Shown: positions 20,698 through 31,065 of the stretch, one piece after another
Layout: every line of letters begins with the position of its first letter
How positions within the stretch are numbered: the stretch's first letter is position 1
DNA from: Blepharisma japonicum
Lineage: Eukaryota > Ciliophora > Heterotrichea > Heterotrichida > Blepharismidae
DNA length: 64,000 nt
Direction of reading: 5' to 3'
Assembly (NCBI GenBank): GCA_949751835.1
Contig: CATKHK010000035.1
Coordinates: 310,001-374,000 of the forward strand
Program-made: the position numbers and the translations under genes
Notes under the pieces: generated by a model
What the model was told of the DNA's origin: nothing
Seen by the model: only the letters and a program-made list of their open reading frames with translations
Databases searched by the model: none

Positions 20698-21352
20698 TTA
20701 ATTAAATATAGTGAGCAGAGGCATAAATAGAATTAACGAAGAAAATTTGTATTTCTTCTAATGCAGGAAATGAACCTGCAGACAAATAATAATTTAGTAG
20801 AAATTTATTTGAGAGTATGGCTTAAACATATTAAATAATAGATAATTTATATCTAAGTTTAAACCTTATATGTTGTTTAAACTATATAGTTTTTATTAAA
20901 GCCCGCATCCATACCTATCATTTTAAATTTTTATCCTATTATTTATTCTATTTTTTAAATCTAATAGTCCCTATATAACATTGTATTAATAAATATATAA
21001 AACCAAAAAAATTTCTTCGACATTTGATTTATTTCACCATAATTTTGACAATATTTACTTTTTATCTCATTTCTTTTGTAATTAGCCATTTTTCAATTTG
21101 AATAATATTTTAACTCAATCAGTGCTTTGATTTAAAAGTGAATTTGCCAGAAGTCATATAAGATCATAAGATTCTTAAATTAAATAAATATCATTTTTAA
21201 TAAGACACTAAAAACCTGATGGTTTTATCTTTTTGTCTAAGGATTTGATTCTAACCGCTTATAAAAAGTGATTGACTCCTAAGCCACAAATTTTATTCTA
21301 AATTCTCATGTATTTTACTTAATGTAATCTATTTATTATTGTAAAACGGATA
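20698..21352. other. Divergent intergenic region
   Basis: 655 bp of very AT-rich sequence between the starts of the docking-complex gene and the Ca2+ ATPase. A purine-poor tract (20930-21120) and a word ATAGTTTTTATTAAAGCCCG are the only local departures. No gene or RNA recognised. Confidence 0.4.
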
Positions 21353-24319
21353 ATGGAGGAAGAGAATCTACTAGCTAGTAATTTTGGAACAACTCCAGAT
21401 CAACTAATGTAACAGTTACTCAGCACACTTTTCGACACTCATGCAATACATGACGGTCAAAGCTTAAAAAATTTCAATAAACTCGGCGGTATTGACTGAT
21501 TATGCAATGCATTATGCAGTAGTGAAAAAACTGGTTTACAATGCACTGAATATGACATACAAGTACGCCAAAAAACGTAATTTCTATTCAGATTTGGGGA
21601 TAACAAGCCATATATGCAGCCACCTACATCTATATGGAAAATCATATATGACCAATTTAAAAATTTCATTATCCAGCTCTTATTATTTGCAGGTATAGTA
21701 TCCCTCGCAATAGGATTAATTGAAGACTCAAGTGAAGGGTGGTATGAAGGCTGTGCCATTTTTATATCAATTTTCATAGTTATCACAGTTTTCACAGTTC
21801 AAGACTATTTCAAAGAACTTCAATTTAGAAGGCTAAATTCAGATACCAAAAGACATTATGTAAATGTCGTAAGAAATGACGAATTAGAAGAAATATGGGT
21901 CAATGATTTGGTTGCTGGAGATTTAATGTACTTAAACCCAGGAGACATTGCTCCTGCTGATGGAATTTTAGTCAGATCTTATGGAGTTACAGTAGATGAA
22001 AGTGCACTAACTGGAGAGAGCAAGACAATTGAAAAAGGAACTGACGACCCATTTATTATATCTGGATCGTCTGTGGTAGAAGGGACTGGAGAAATGATTG
22101 TTTGTTGTGTAGGTAAAAACTCCACCCTTGGCAAGCATCACAAGCTTATTTTACAGCAGCACTCAGACGAAGCTACCCCACTAGAAGACAAATTAGCCCA
22201 AATTGGTTTCCACATCGGAATTGTTGGTGCTATTGCAGCAATTTTGATTTTTGTTGCTTTATCAGCATTTATCCTTTCAGACATAGTTGAAGCTGGAACC
22301 TGGGATTCTGAAAGCACGGAAAAAATGTTTACAGCTTTTATTTTCGCAATTACTATATTAGTTGTAGTAATCCCAGAAGGTCTCCCATTAGCTGTTACAC
22401 TAAGTTTAGCATTTTCTATGAGAAAAATGAAAGAAGAAAATATTTTCGTAAAACATCTCAAAGCATGTGAAACCATGGGTGGCTGTCAAGAGTTGCTGAT
22501 TGACAAAACCGGGACTTTAACCAAAAATGAGATGAAGGTTGTTAAAGTTCTCATTGGTCTGAAAAAAGCCAATACAAAAACCCCTGAAGTTGACCCTGAA
22601 GTCACCAAAACCTTGGCAATTGCTGTAGCAAGAAACACCACAGCTGATGTACACTCTGTAGACGGGAATATCGAGAAAGCAGGAAATAGAACTGAGTGTG
22701 CTTTACTTATGTTTTTAATGGATTGGGGGCTGAATTACCATCAATATAGAAACATGAGAACACAAGTCATGCAGGTGCCTTTTAATTCACTTGTAAAAAT
22801 GATGAGCACTTTTAATGTAGAAACTACTGAAGACTCAGCTTTATATATAAAAGGAGCTCCAGAAAGGATTATGAGACGCTGCTCACATATGTTAAACCCT
22901 GATGGAAGCGTCACAGAAATAACTTCAGAAGACAAAGAAAAAGTTAAAGCAAAATTAATGTTATGGTCACAAAAATCATTGAGAACTATTGCTGTAGCTT
23001 ATAAAACTGGCTCTGTCAAAGAGCTAGGACTTAATGATAATCCTAATAAAGATCAAATGGATAATGCTGCTAACGGTATGGTGTTAGTTGCTATTTTTGG
23101 TATAGAAGACCCTGTGAGGCCAGAAGCGAAAGAAGCTATAGAGACTTTAAGAAAAACGGGAGTTACAGTCAGAATTATCACTGGAGATAACCCAGATATA
23201 GCCTCAAGAATAGGGAAACATTGCAGTATCCTTCCGTCAGACTATGATTACAAGCCAGAAAACGACACTATTATATTAGGGAAAGATTTTGATAGAAGAA
23301 CTGGAGGACTCATAGTAAAAGAAGAGAATGAAGAAATTAGCTATGCGATGGGCAATGAGAAAGAATTCAAAAAAATCGAAGAGCATTTGAGAATTTTGGC
23401 TAGATGTAGCCCACAAGATAAATTACTTTTAACTATTGGCATGAGAGGGCTTGGGAGAATTGTAGCTGTTACTGGAGATGGGACTAATGATGCAGCCGCC
23501 TTGCAGAGAGCAGATATTGGGATTGCTATGATGACCGCAACTCCTATGGCTAAGGAGGCGTCTGACATCATTTTGCTTGATGATAATATCCAAAGTATTG
23601 TCACAGCAATTAAGTGGGGTAGAAATATTTACTTCAATATAAGAAGGTATTTGCAATTCCAATTGACCGTAAATACTGTTGCTTTGTTGCTTTGCTTGAT
23701 AGGAGCGATTACTGTAGAAAGCTCTCCTTTAACTGCAGTTCAAATGCTATGGGTTAATTTAATGATGGATTCTTTGGCAGCTTTAGCGTTAGCAACACAA
23801 GATCCTGATGACAAAGTACTTGATTCAACTCCATATGGGAAAAACGAGTATATTCTGTCACCTTGGATAATTGCAAATATAATTATTCAATCAGTCTACC
23901 AAGTGACTGTAGTAGTCGTTATACTTTTCTGGGGTCCTGATATTTTTGGTATTGATGCTGGATGGGATTCTGATTGGCCTGAAGAAGAATCTGAACACTA
24001 TACTCTCTGCTTCAATATTTTTGTTATGTTACAGCTATTCAATCAGATTAACTGTAGAAAAATCAGACCAGAGGAATATAATGTTTTTGCAGGCATTTTC
24101 AATAATTGGCAATTTTTAACAATTTTGTCAATTGAATTTGTATGCCAAATATTGTTCGTACAAAAAGGTGGAGATTTTATGAATACAGAACCTTTAAGCA
24201 TAGAGGAGCTTGTGATTTGCATTCTAATAGGATCTACTACACTGTTAGTGACACTGATATTTAAGATTGGAGTGACTAATTATTATAGACCAAGAAATAA
24301 CGAACAAAAATTAGTTTAG
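21353..24319 (+). CDS. Plasma-membrane-type Ca2+-transporting ATPase (PMCA, P2B), 2 introns
   Basis: 978 residues from exons 21353-21408, 21424-21576 and 21592-24319, ending in TAG. The splices remove two 15-nt introns; TGA at 21499 gives Trp in GGIDWLCNAL. The segment RQKTFGDNKPY restored by intron 2 matches the 'R...FG.N.' region ahead of the first membrane span of P2B pumps. Landmarks: PEGLPLAVTLSLAFSMRKM (M4, Ca2+ site), DKTGTLT with the phosphorylated Asp near residue 374, KGAPE nucleotide site, TGDGTNDAAALQRADIG hinge, and C-terminal spans. The tail after the last span is short (about 15 residues), so no C-terminal calmodulin-binding helix is apparent. It exports Ca2+ or loads alveolar sacs (location inferred). 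Confidence 0.95.
21409..21423 (+). other. 15-nt intron (Ca2+ ATPase, intron 1)
   Basis: GTAACAGTTACTCAG, phase 2 (AT|C). The GTAA places an in-frame TAA after the preceding base. Removal lets the N-terminal domain read continuously from ATG 21353. Confidence 0.9.
21577..21591 (+). other. 15-nt intron (Ca2+ ATPase, intron 2)
   Basis: GTAATTTCTATTCAG, phase 2 (AC|A). Splicing gives RQKTFGDNKPY, the expected family sequence. A at position 10. Confidence 0.93.
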
Positions 24320-25089
24320 ATAAGTCACGATTTTTGCTTAATTAATTTAATATATCTAGCCACTTTAATATATAAAAATAGATAGGACATAGAATTTTTG
24401 GTTTATAAGAATTATACTTTAAGAAGATTTCAGACCAAAATATTAATTTTTATGAAATAAGCTGATAAAATTATAAATATTTTTTCAAAACTCTCCCATA
24501 AAATAATTTAGGTTTAGTTTATTAAAGATTTTTTTTCTATCATTTTATCTTCAATATCATGTTTTGCAATTTATTCTTTGAAAAGAAAATATCTTCCTAT
24601 TTATCCATATAATAAATAATTCTCCTATTCAAATTCTGAGGTAAATACTGATAAATATGTCTATTACTTAGCTTTTACTCTTAAAATTTAGATTTCTATC
24701 CTTAGCTTTTGCTAGCTTATATATTTCCTCTTTTGATAATACGATAAAAAATTAGCCTTCTTGCACTTTTATCTTTATTAATTTGATAAATTATCCAAAA
24801 TAGCTTCTGAAATAAATCGAAAAATTCTAAAAATTCTAAGAAATAGTTGTTTATCCATATATAATCAAAATAAAGCTGGCGTAAAATTTAAATTCCTTCT
24901 TAACTTTACAATAATTTTAAACCTCTCAGAACTAAAAAATCTTTTTCTATCTGCATCTAAATTAAATTTACATGTGAATTTCCATATTCAGATCTCCATT
25001 CTGCTTGTCTTCCTTACTTAAATACTAATGGTCGAAAATTCAATTCAATAAGCCTAATTCTCAAGAAAAATTATGCTTATAATAATAAA
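24320..25089. other. Intergenic AT-rich region
   Basis: 770 bp between the ATPase stop and the gene at 25090, both on the plus strand. Mostly A/T runs; no ORF with TGA as Trp of useful length, no RNA fold recognised. The last 20 bases (TTATGCTTATAATAATAAA) form the usual AT-rich leader before the next ATG. Confidence 0.45.
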
Positions 25090-25917
25090 ATGAAAAGAAT
25101 TCTATCGATTGACCCTCTACTCCTTCACGTGAAGGTCGGAGCTAGTCATCATCCAGGCCGCAAAAGCAAAAAAGATGCCCACATACGCAAATTGTTCTAT
25201 ACTTGTGGGGAGTTCAAGACTGCGCCTCCTAAGAAAGAGTACCTTAGGTGCAAACTTATCAGGGGCTTCAAGAGGGCAATTCGCCAGATAAGAAAAAATG
25301 TGCTCCCATCCAAGACATTGAACAGAATTAGGGGAAATCCGTACAATGCATTGAGAGTCTGGCAAGCCTTGGCAGGATGCTATGAAAAATACATGACGGT
25401 GCTTGAGCCTTTGTCGTGCACCGAAAAAGGCCCAAAGACAGATGGAAAAGTTAAGAAACGTATTCGAGGACGGTACTTAGAAAAAAGTTTCAACTCGACA
25501 TTTTGTATTGAATTTTTCTCTCATATCGGCGTTAGAGAGTCATTTTATTACTATGTCGAGTTCTTATTTGCCGATCTCAACCCAGAAGTCCTTTGTGATA
25601 AATTTGACTTCATGTGCTGCAAGGGTTTCCATTCACCAGAATGCGTTGAAAAATGGCTTCTGATCAAGAAATATATGAATTGCTATATGATTCAAGACCT
25701 GGGGCTCGAGCCTTGGTTTCCTCAGAATCATAGCAACTCATTTCTACCGAGTATCTTTACAGTCCGTCTAGACAATTGCGTAGATGTCGGGATGGATAAA
25801 AGAGAAATGGTCACAGAAGCAGGTGCCAAGGAAAATAAAGAAGAAATTTGGATCGTCGGGGATCTGGACTCTTCATTCAAATTTAAGTTTGATGGCTTTC
25901 AACTGAAGGCACTATAA
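25090..25917 (+). CDS. Unrecognised basic, Cys-containing protein; GC-richer gene
   Basis: 275 residues, TAA stop, no TGA codons or introns needed. The N-terminal half is strongly basic (HHPGRKSKKDAHIRKLF, LIRGFKRAIRQIRKNVLPSK, GKVKKRIRGRYLEK). The middle holds aromatic and Cys residues (FCIEFFSHIG, YYYVEFLFADL, KFDFMCCKGFHSPECVEKW). The C-terminus is acidic (ENKEEIWIVGDLDSS). The bases are visibly GC-richer than in neighbouring genes and use codons such as CTC, GTC and CGC rarely seen around it, hinting at transfer, a high-expression bias or a recent multicopy family. I could not assign a domain; the basic N-terminus suggests nucleic-acid binding (inference). Confidence 0.7.
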   Translation: MKRILSIDPLLLHVKVGASHHPGRKSKKDAHIRKLFYTCGEFKTAPPKKEYLRCKLIRGFKRAIRQIRKNVLPSKTLNRIRGNPYNALRVWQALAGCYEKYMTVLEPLSCTEKGPKTDGKVKKRIRGRYLEKSFNSTFCIEFFSHIGVRESFYYYVEFLFADLNPEVLCDKFDFMCCKGFHSPECVEKWLLIKKYMNCYMIQDLGLEPWFPQNHSNSFLPSIFTVRLDNCVDVGMDKREMVTEAGAKENKEEIWIVGDLDSSFKFKFDGFQLKAL

Positions 25918-26202
25918 GTAATACGATTATTTGATAATCTTTTCTAAGTTTAAATACATTATGTCCAAATTCCAGTAAATAAGGCGTTATTTTTGCATGA
26001 AATAGAAAAAATATGATTTCAAGACGAAGGATATGGAACGATTTGCAAAAGTACTTAAAAAGATTCGGCTTAGAATTGCTAATATAAAGAAATTTAATTA
26101 TTGCTTTGTCATATTAGATTGCATTAGGTACTTAAGCAAAATATCCATATTGGATAAAAAAGATTAATAAAATATTCAAATTCTAAGCTTCTATTAATTC
26201 TC

Positions 26203-26916
26203 TTACATTTGCATTGAGTTAAAAAGTTCGTCCAATTCGTTATTTTGACCTGCTGCTTTTGCAGGTTGCTGAGGTGCTGGCCCAGCAAAGTTGCTTAAAA
26301 CTTGTGGTTGTTCTTTGCTTTGCTGCTCTAGAGTTGGTTGCTCTACAACTGGCCTTATCATTGCTTTTTGGCTGGGCTCAGCCTCTATTAGATCTCTTTC
26401 ATATTCTTGTGCTTCAATTTCGTCTAGTTCTTGCAGCAGATCATCTTCATCAACAGTCGACATAAATCCTATAGGCTGCGAAATAGCTTCGTTTAGCTCT
26501 TGCACTAAATCTTGCTGTTCTTCCATTTCATCCTTCAGCTTATCCACATCTTCTATTTTAATTTCTCCATGAACTTGCTTTAGAGCCTGATTACCTGTTT
26601 TCAAAGAATCAAAAATATTTTTATTCATGCTGGCGCCTTCTATGGCAAATAGCTGTTGTTCGATGTTCATACGAGATCCCTCGAGTTTAGAAGCCTCACT
26701 TTCGTACATTTTTTTGCGCTTCAAAGAAATTAACGCACCTGCACGGTCGCCCTGCTTCTTTCTTTGGAGGGCATTTTGCAGTTCCATTTGAGCTTTGTTT
26801 TGGAGAAGTGTGGAGCGCTTTTCGATATCTTCTATTGTTTTCCTGAGGGATTCCATAGTTTTCAAAACCTCTTCAGGTTTCATGTTTTGCTTCTTTTTCT
26901 TGCCAAAAAGCCTCAT
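26203..26916 (-). CDS. SNF7: ESCRT-III subunit SNF7/VPS32 (CHMP4)
   Basis: 237 residues. Basic N-terminal helix MRLFGKKKKQ, long charged helical core (IEDIEKRSTLLQNKAQMELQ, KKQGDRAGALISLKRKKMYE), acidic autoinhibitory C-terminal part (DEDDLLQELDEIEAQ) and a Gln/Pro-rich tail. The core motif 'D+xxAlxxLkrKkxyE' is that of SNF7. It polymerises on membranes for budding away from cytosol, scission and repair. Normal length for the family. Ends in TAA; starts 57 bp from the divergent coiled-coil gene. Confidence 0.93.
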   Translation of the reverse strand: MRLFGKKKKQNMKPEEVLKTMESLRKTIEDIEKRSTLLQNKAQMELQNALQRKKQGDRAGALISLKRKKMYESEASKLEGSRMNIEQQLFAIEGASMNKNIFDSLKTGNQALKQVHGEIKIEDVDKLKDEMEEQQDLVQELNEAISQPIGFMSTVDEDDLLQELDEIEAQEYERDLIEAEPSQKAMIRPVVEQPTLEQQSKEQPQVLSNFAGPAPQQPAKAAGQNNELDELFNSMQM

Positions 26917-26973
26917 TTTATTTATATCAACAATAATATGGAATTAGGATATTAAAAGGAATATTTTGATAAT

Positions 26974-28092
26974 ATGTCGTATCAATCATCAAAAAGAAAT
27001 TTGCTATCCTCGCAAGAATTATTTTATAATTCTCCTGAAAATACAAAAATATCATCCAATACAATTACAAAATCTGCAAATAAATATAGAAGCCCAGATT
27101 CAACACCAGTAAGAACAAGATGCCACAGTTCAAACGGATTTAAACCTTCTTTGCATAATGAGATTCCTAAAGAAGTTGCATGCTTTGAATTATTATCAAC
27201 TGATGACTCTGACGTGAAAACCCTTTCTCAACAGAGCCCGGTCCCATCTTGTCAATCCCGCTTGCATCGAATAGAAAAAATTGATAATTTAATAGACAAG
27301 TTCAAAAGAGACATAAGTGCCCATTCGTTGAGAACTTTAGATCATGATCGACGATATTCACCTACAAAATCATACTCAGAAGACAAAAAAAAAATTTTAA
27401 TCGCCTCAGAAAAGAAAAATCGAGAGCTTAGGAAAAGGCTAAAGCTATTAGAAGATTCAGCTGAAGAAAAAATCCAAGCAGAAAATAAGCATCTTTTAGA
27501 TTACTTATCGAGCAATTTAGAGTCAAGGAGGGTGCTGGAAGAAGAAATAAATGCTTTGGAAAAAATTAATATGGAATTAGAAAACACCCCTCAGCATCTT
27601 AATGAAGAAGAATTAAACGAAAAAAATAAGGAATTAAAGCTGCAAAGCCATTTTTTAGCAAAGCAGCTGAAAGTACTGCAGGAAACAAAAATTTCTCCAA
27701 GTGATTATAATTTGTTTTTAGCACAGCTAAAAACCTTGGAAACTACACAAGAAGCACTTATCATTGAAAATGAGTTACTGAAAAAGCAGCTATTTGCTGC
27801 GAAAAAAGAAGATATCACTCAACTTAGTATAAAAAATGAAATTGAGGCTCATTCAAAGGAAATTTCTTTTATTCATAAAGAGATTACTCTATTAAAAAAC
27901 GTTGCTGAAAGTATTCTTACTGGGAAAAGCGTTAGCTTAGGGTTGCTATTAGGCTCAAAGCAATCGAGAGAATATAGTGACATTAAAAATATCACCGAAA
28001 GCATTTCTGATATAAAAAATGAGCTTTCAAGCATAAGCTCCTTAATTTGTGAAATTCAATCAGAAATCCCAACGAAATGTGCAATAAATTAA
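26974..28092 (+). CDS. Coiled-coil protein of unknown function
   Basis: 372 residues, TAA stop. Residues 1-120 are Ser/Asn-rich with basic spots; residues ~140-300 are coiled coil (KKNRELRKRLKLLEDSAEEK, LEEEINALEKINMELE, KELKLQSHFLAKQLKVLQE). No motif outside that. It shares a 57-bp region with SNF7, so the two are probably driven by one bidirectional promoter. Possible centrosomal or basal body protein by style only. Confidence 0.65.
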   Translation: MSYQSSKRNLLSSQELFYNSPENTKISSNTITKSANKYRSPDSTPVRTRCHSSNGFKPSLHNEIPKEVACFELLSTDDSDVKTLSQQSPVPSCQSRLHRIEKIDNLIDKFKRDISAHSLRTLDHDRRYSPTKSYSEDKKKILIASEKKNRELRKRLKLLEDSAEEKIQAENKHLLDYLSSNLESRRVLEEEINALEKINMELENTPQHLNEEELNEKNKELKLQSHFLAKQLKVLQETKISPSDYNLFLAQLKTLETTQEALIIENELLKKQLFAAKKEDITQLSIKNEIEAHSKEISFIHKEITLLKNVAESILTGKSVSLGLLLGSKQSREYSDIKNITESISDIKNELSSISSLICEIQSEIPTKCAIN

Positions 28093-28214
28093 ATTTGTGA
28101 GATTTAAAATCTTAAATATAAAGAAAGGTATTTTCCTTTATGTTAATTTATTTAATATAATGATTTTGACTTTTATTTACCAAAAAGCCAAAGGATCATA
28201 ATTTTAATTATCCC

Positions 28215-28871
28215 TTATTTTCTTGACTGTTTTTGCAGCTGAAGTAGTAATGAGGGATTTTTGACTTTAATAACTGCATTAATATCTTGAAGTCTTGCTT
28301 GCATGATTGCAAGCTTGCTTTTGACTGCATTATAGCGATAAGTAATCTGCTGTCGAACCATTTCTTCAGTGCTTGCCATGAAATCTAACGATAGCAGCTC
28401 AATAAACTTGTATTCCATGTTTTGAATGAAATCAAGCCTAGCTCTTCCATCTCTATGCATAATAAAGACAGCTAAGAAGTTGTGAGGCTCCTTTATGCAT
28501 GAATTCAGCATCCTGATAAGAATTGTGGGTAATTCAGAAAATTCTATCATCAATTTCTGGGTTTCTTGAAGCTGCTGGAAAGCTCCTCCATCTAAGGAGT
28601 GAATATAATGGAAGAAAAGGTCGTTCTCACTAGTTAATTCGATTTTTGCATGCTGTGGGTTATTATTATCGCCTAAAATGAGGACCTTTACTTTTATAGC
28701 TTCTAAGGTTCCCACTTCTTGAGGGCCACTTCCTGAGTCTTGAATTCTTAGTTCAAATGGAACTTCACGGTCATATACGATGCGGTGGCCTTCAATGAGG
28801 CTTGGATCCATTTCTTCGATAGCTGAGAAGTCAAAGGAGTTAATTAAACTATCTCCACGCTCGTCATTCAT
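28215..28871 (-). CDS. SAS6L: SAS-6-like protein (SAS-6 head domain, no long coiled coil)
   Basis: 218 residues. Residues ~35-185 match the N-terminal head of SAS-6, the ninefold centriole cartwheel protein: VYDREVPFELRI, then ELTSENDLFFHYIHSLDGG, QQLQETQKLMIEFSELP and a final LDFIQNMEYKFIELLSLDF strand pair before a helix. Canonical SAS-6 continues for 300 or more residues of coiled coil; here only ~35 residues follow (LAIMQARLQDINAVIKVKN). That short form is the hallmark of SAS6L, known from apicomplexans and trypanosomes at apical or basal complexes. Ends in TAA. Whether it builds cartwheels is not deducible. Confidence 0.8.
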   Translation of the reverse strand: MNDERGDSLINSFDFSAIEEMDPSLIEGHRIVYDREVPFELRIQDSGSGPQEVGTLEAIKVKVLILGDNNNPQHAKIELTSENDLFFHYIHSLDGGAFQQLQETQKLMIEFSELPTILIRMLNSCIKEPHNFLAVFIMHRDGRARLDFIQNMEYKFIELLSLDFMASTEEMVRQQITYRYNAVKSKLAIMQARLQDINAVIKVKNPSLLLQLQKQSRK

Positions 28872-29229
28872 TTTTTATTAACTCCTCCTCCTTCTTAAGC
28901 AAAGAAGATTACTCACCTTATTACCATAGAGAGGTTAGCTTTTCAATAATTCATTGCAATGACTTTTTAAGAATAATGGAAGACCTTGCTGGATAGTAGG
29001 TGAATCTCTGACTTGACTGATATTCGCCAGAGATATTTATCCTCAGGTAGGGCGTCGTTTTTAATCTTGGAGTGGATGGGTTAGAATAGACAGCTTTCTT
29101 CAAGTAGTAGAGTTGTATCTACCTAACGAGCAGAATATATGAAAAATTAATTTGAAGGACTAGAAAAATTTAGAAATTGAATAGGGACTGTTTTAATTTA
29201 AATAATAATAATAATAATAAATTTCTGAA
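28872..29229. other. Intergenic region with a GC-richer island
   Basis: Upstream flank of the SAS-6-like gene. Bases ~28960-29145 are less AT-rich than other spacers and contain a hairpin: ATCTCTG (29011-29017) pairs with CAGAGAT (29033-29039) around a 15-base loop. No frame is open for more than about 35 codons. It could be an unannotated small RNA or decayed coding sequence; I cannot assign it. A TAA trinucleotide run precedes the pseudogene (29205-29222). Confidence 0.35.
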
Positions 29230-29338
29230 CTATATTGGTATGCAATTAAAGCATTTGATTTAATCTGGTAGTGAGAATCTGATAAATGAGAAATCATTTG
29301 AAGAGTTTTCAAATATGTTGAGGGAAATGGCCAAATAA
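29230..29338 (+). pseudogene. Frameshifted 3' remnant of a P-loop ATPase paralogue
   Basis: The first part reads LYWYAIKAFDL, matching LYAIEGFDL near the end of the ATPase at 31066. The frame is then lost for a few bases. A different frame continues ENLINEKSFEEFSNMLREMAK and TAA, matching KALINAQSFENFTNLLKEE at the intact gene's end. Similarity ends upstream of 29230, so only the last ~37 codons survive. Direct evidence of duplication and decay within 3 kb. Confidence 0.75.
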
Positions 29339-30417
29339 ATTGAGCCTTTAACTTAAGCGGTTTAATTTATAATTATGGAATACTTAAGTCATTAAATGTT
29401 GATTGTATTCAATTTTATATTTTATGATTTAGCTGTGGCCTTTGAATTAATATTAGAGGAACATAAGTAAATATGATTTTCTATGCAATTATAAAAAGAT
29501 CAATCATCATATCGATAATAAAAGGATAAGAAACTCATATGAAAGTGAATTTTAGTAGTATAAGGGTTTATTAAGTGTTCCTAAAACTAGCTTTCTATTT
29601 GCGCAAGAGCATTTTTTACCCGGCACAAACATTAATCTGATTGCGCCTCAAAATAGCTTAATTTCATCTGTTTTCGCATATACCTTTATATCTAGTGATA
29701 TCTCATATACATAAGAATCCATCATAACTAAAATTCCCACACCTTTTAATGCCAATTTTCAATTCAAATTTATTAATATCTATTAATTTTTAATTATCTT
29801 AAACAGAAGTACTCTATATTGATATTTTTAATATTTTAAAGTCTAAAATTCATTCCTTTCTTTTTCCTTTTGTATTTTTTCACCCTGAAATTGCACCAAG
29901 AATTTTTTTGGGTGAAGTGAGAAATTTAGGAAAAACAACTCTGGTAGGTATCGAAAATTTTCTAAATTTTTAAATTAGAGAAAAAAAAAGAATGTTAGAC
30001 CGATTTTTCAAGTGAAAATTATCACATAAGAATTAGTAGGATAGTATGAGACAACACTGTTTCTTACAATTTTATTTGTCGCTATACTATACGTATTAGC
30101 TTGAATAAATAACTAACTAAATCATTTAAATCCATGTCCATTAATCTTGGAAGTGGTCATTATCTAAAAATGAAATTTATTAATATCTTCACCTGTAATT
30201 TTTGCTATAAATAAAAGGTGAGACCATAGAATCTCATATCTATTGAATTTCCTACAAGTTCATTCTAATGCGTCTTTATTTATTTTTTCCTCTTTCCATT
30301 GATTATTAAGATTTGTTGTCATTATAAATCTTATCCTATCATCAATAGCTACTTAAAATATTTAAGAATTTTTGGTTTCATTCTTTTAGCATTTGCTGAA
30401 TTTCAATCGACCTATAA
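29339..30417. other. Gene-free AT-rich region
   Basis: About 1.08 kb without a supportable gene. Weak hairpins only: CACCC/GGGTG around 29880-29912 and GAGACCATAGAATCTC at about 30220. One frame from 30299 to 30532 is open but overlaps and conflicts with the better fragment at 30418. Confidence 0.4.
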
Positions 30418-30828
30418 TCTCCCTTCAATAACTATCATGAATTCTTGGAATACTATGGAAATGCAAAAGCTGAGAAAATTGGTCTTTATCTTCGTCAGCA
30501 TAACCAATTTCGAAAATCTTCAATATTGCTGAAGCATCAGTCTTGGCACTCATCCATAGCCTTTCTATATAAAAAAGCACAAGTGTTTGTAGTAAAAACT
30601 GGCTTAACAACCTGCCTCAAATGTAGCAATACATTTAACTCAAAGAACTCTAATACATACATGAATTTAGCAAAGCATATGAAATTAACTTACTCGAAAG
30701 GAGAAACTGATGGGGTTATGGGCCATGACAAAACCACAAATGTGTATACTAAATACAGATGGTTTAGTCTTATGCCTTGAAAGCTTTATGGTTCAACTAT
30801 GAATTGAGTATTTGATTATATTTTATAA
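30418..30828 (+). pseudogene. Broken gene or gene fragment with a possible zinc-finger motif
   Basis: With TGA as Trp the frame runs from after a TAA at 30415 to TAA 30826-30828, about 136 codons, with no ATG at a sensible place. The sequence reads like real protein: YYGNAKAEKIGLYLRQHNQF, SSIAFLYKKAQVFVV, then TTCLKCSNTFNSKNSNTYMN with CxxC and a following HM. An overlapping frame upstream (30299-30532) is also open, as expected of a frameshifted gene. CxxC...H recalls a BED-like finger of transposon origin, but the second His/Cys is missing. Function unassigned. Confidence 0.4.
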
Positions 30829-31065
30829 GCACTTAAAATAGAGCAATCCATGCATTATGATTGGTCAACAATATTTGTTCTAGGACATTTCTAAAATTTT
30901 CAAACATTCATAATCATTAGGAGTTAAGCAAGTCAATAATAAGCTTGCATCTTTATACAAGAAAACTCGTCTCAAATATATATTATGAGCCCTAAATATA
31001 CAATTAATGGCTTATTTATTCATTCATTTTGGACATATTTTCTTAAGAAATTTTATAGAATCATA

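Noticed and set aside
21492-21795. Start of the Ca2+ pump at an internal Met (21614) or an antisense frame
   Set aside because: Two 15-nt introns upstream give a normal N-terminus from ATG 21353; the antisense frame has no family match.
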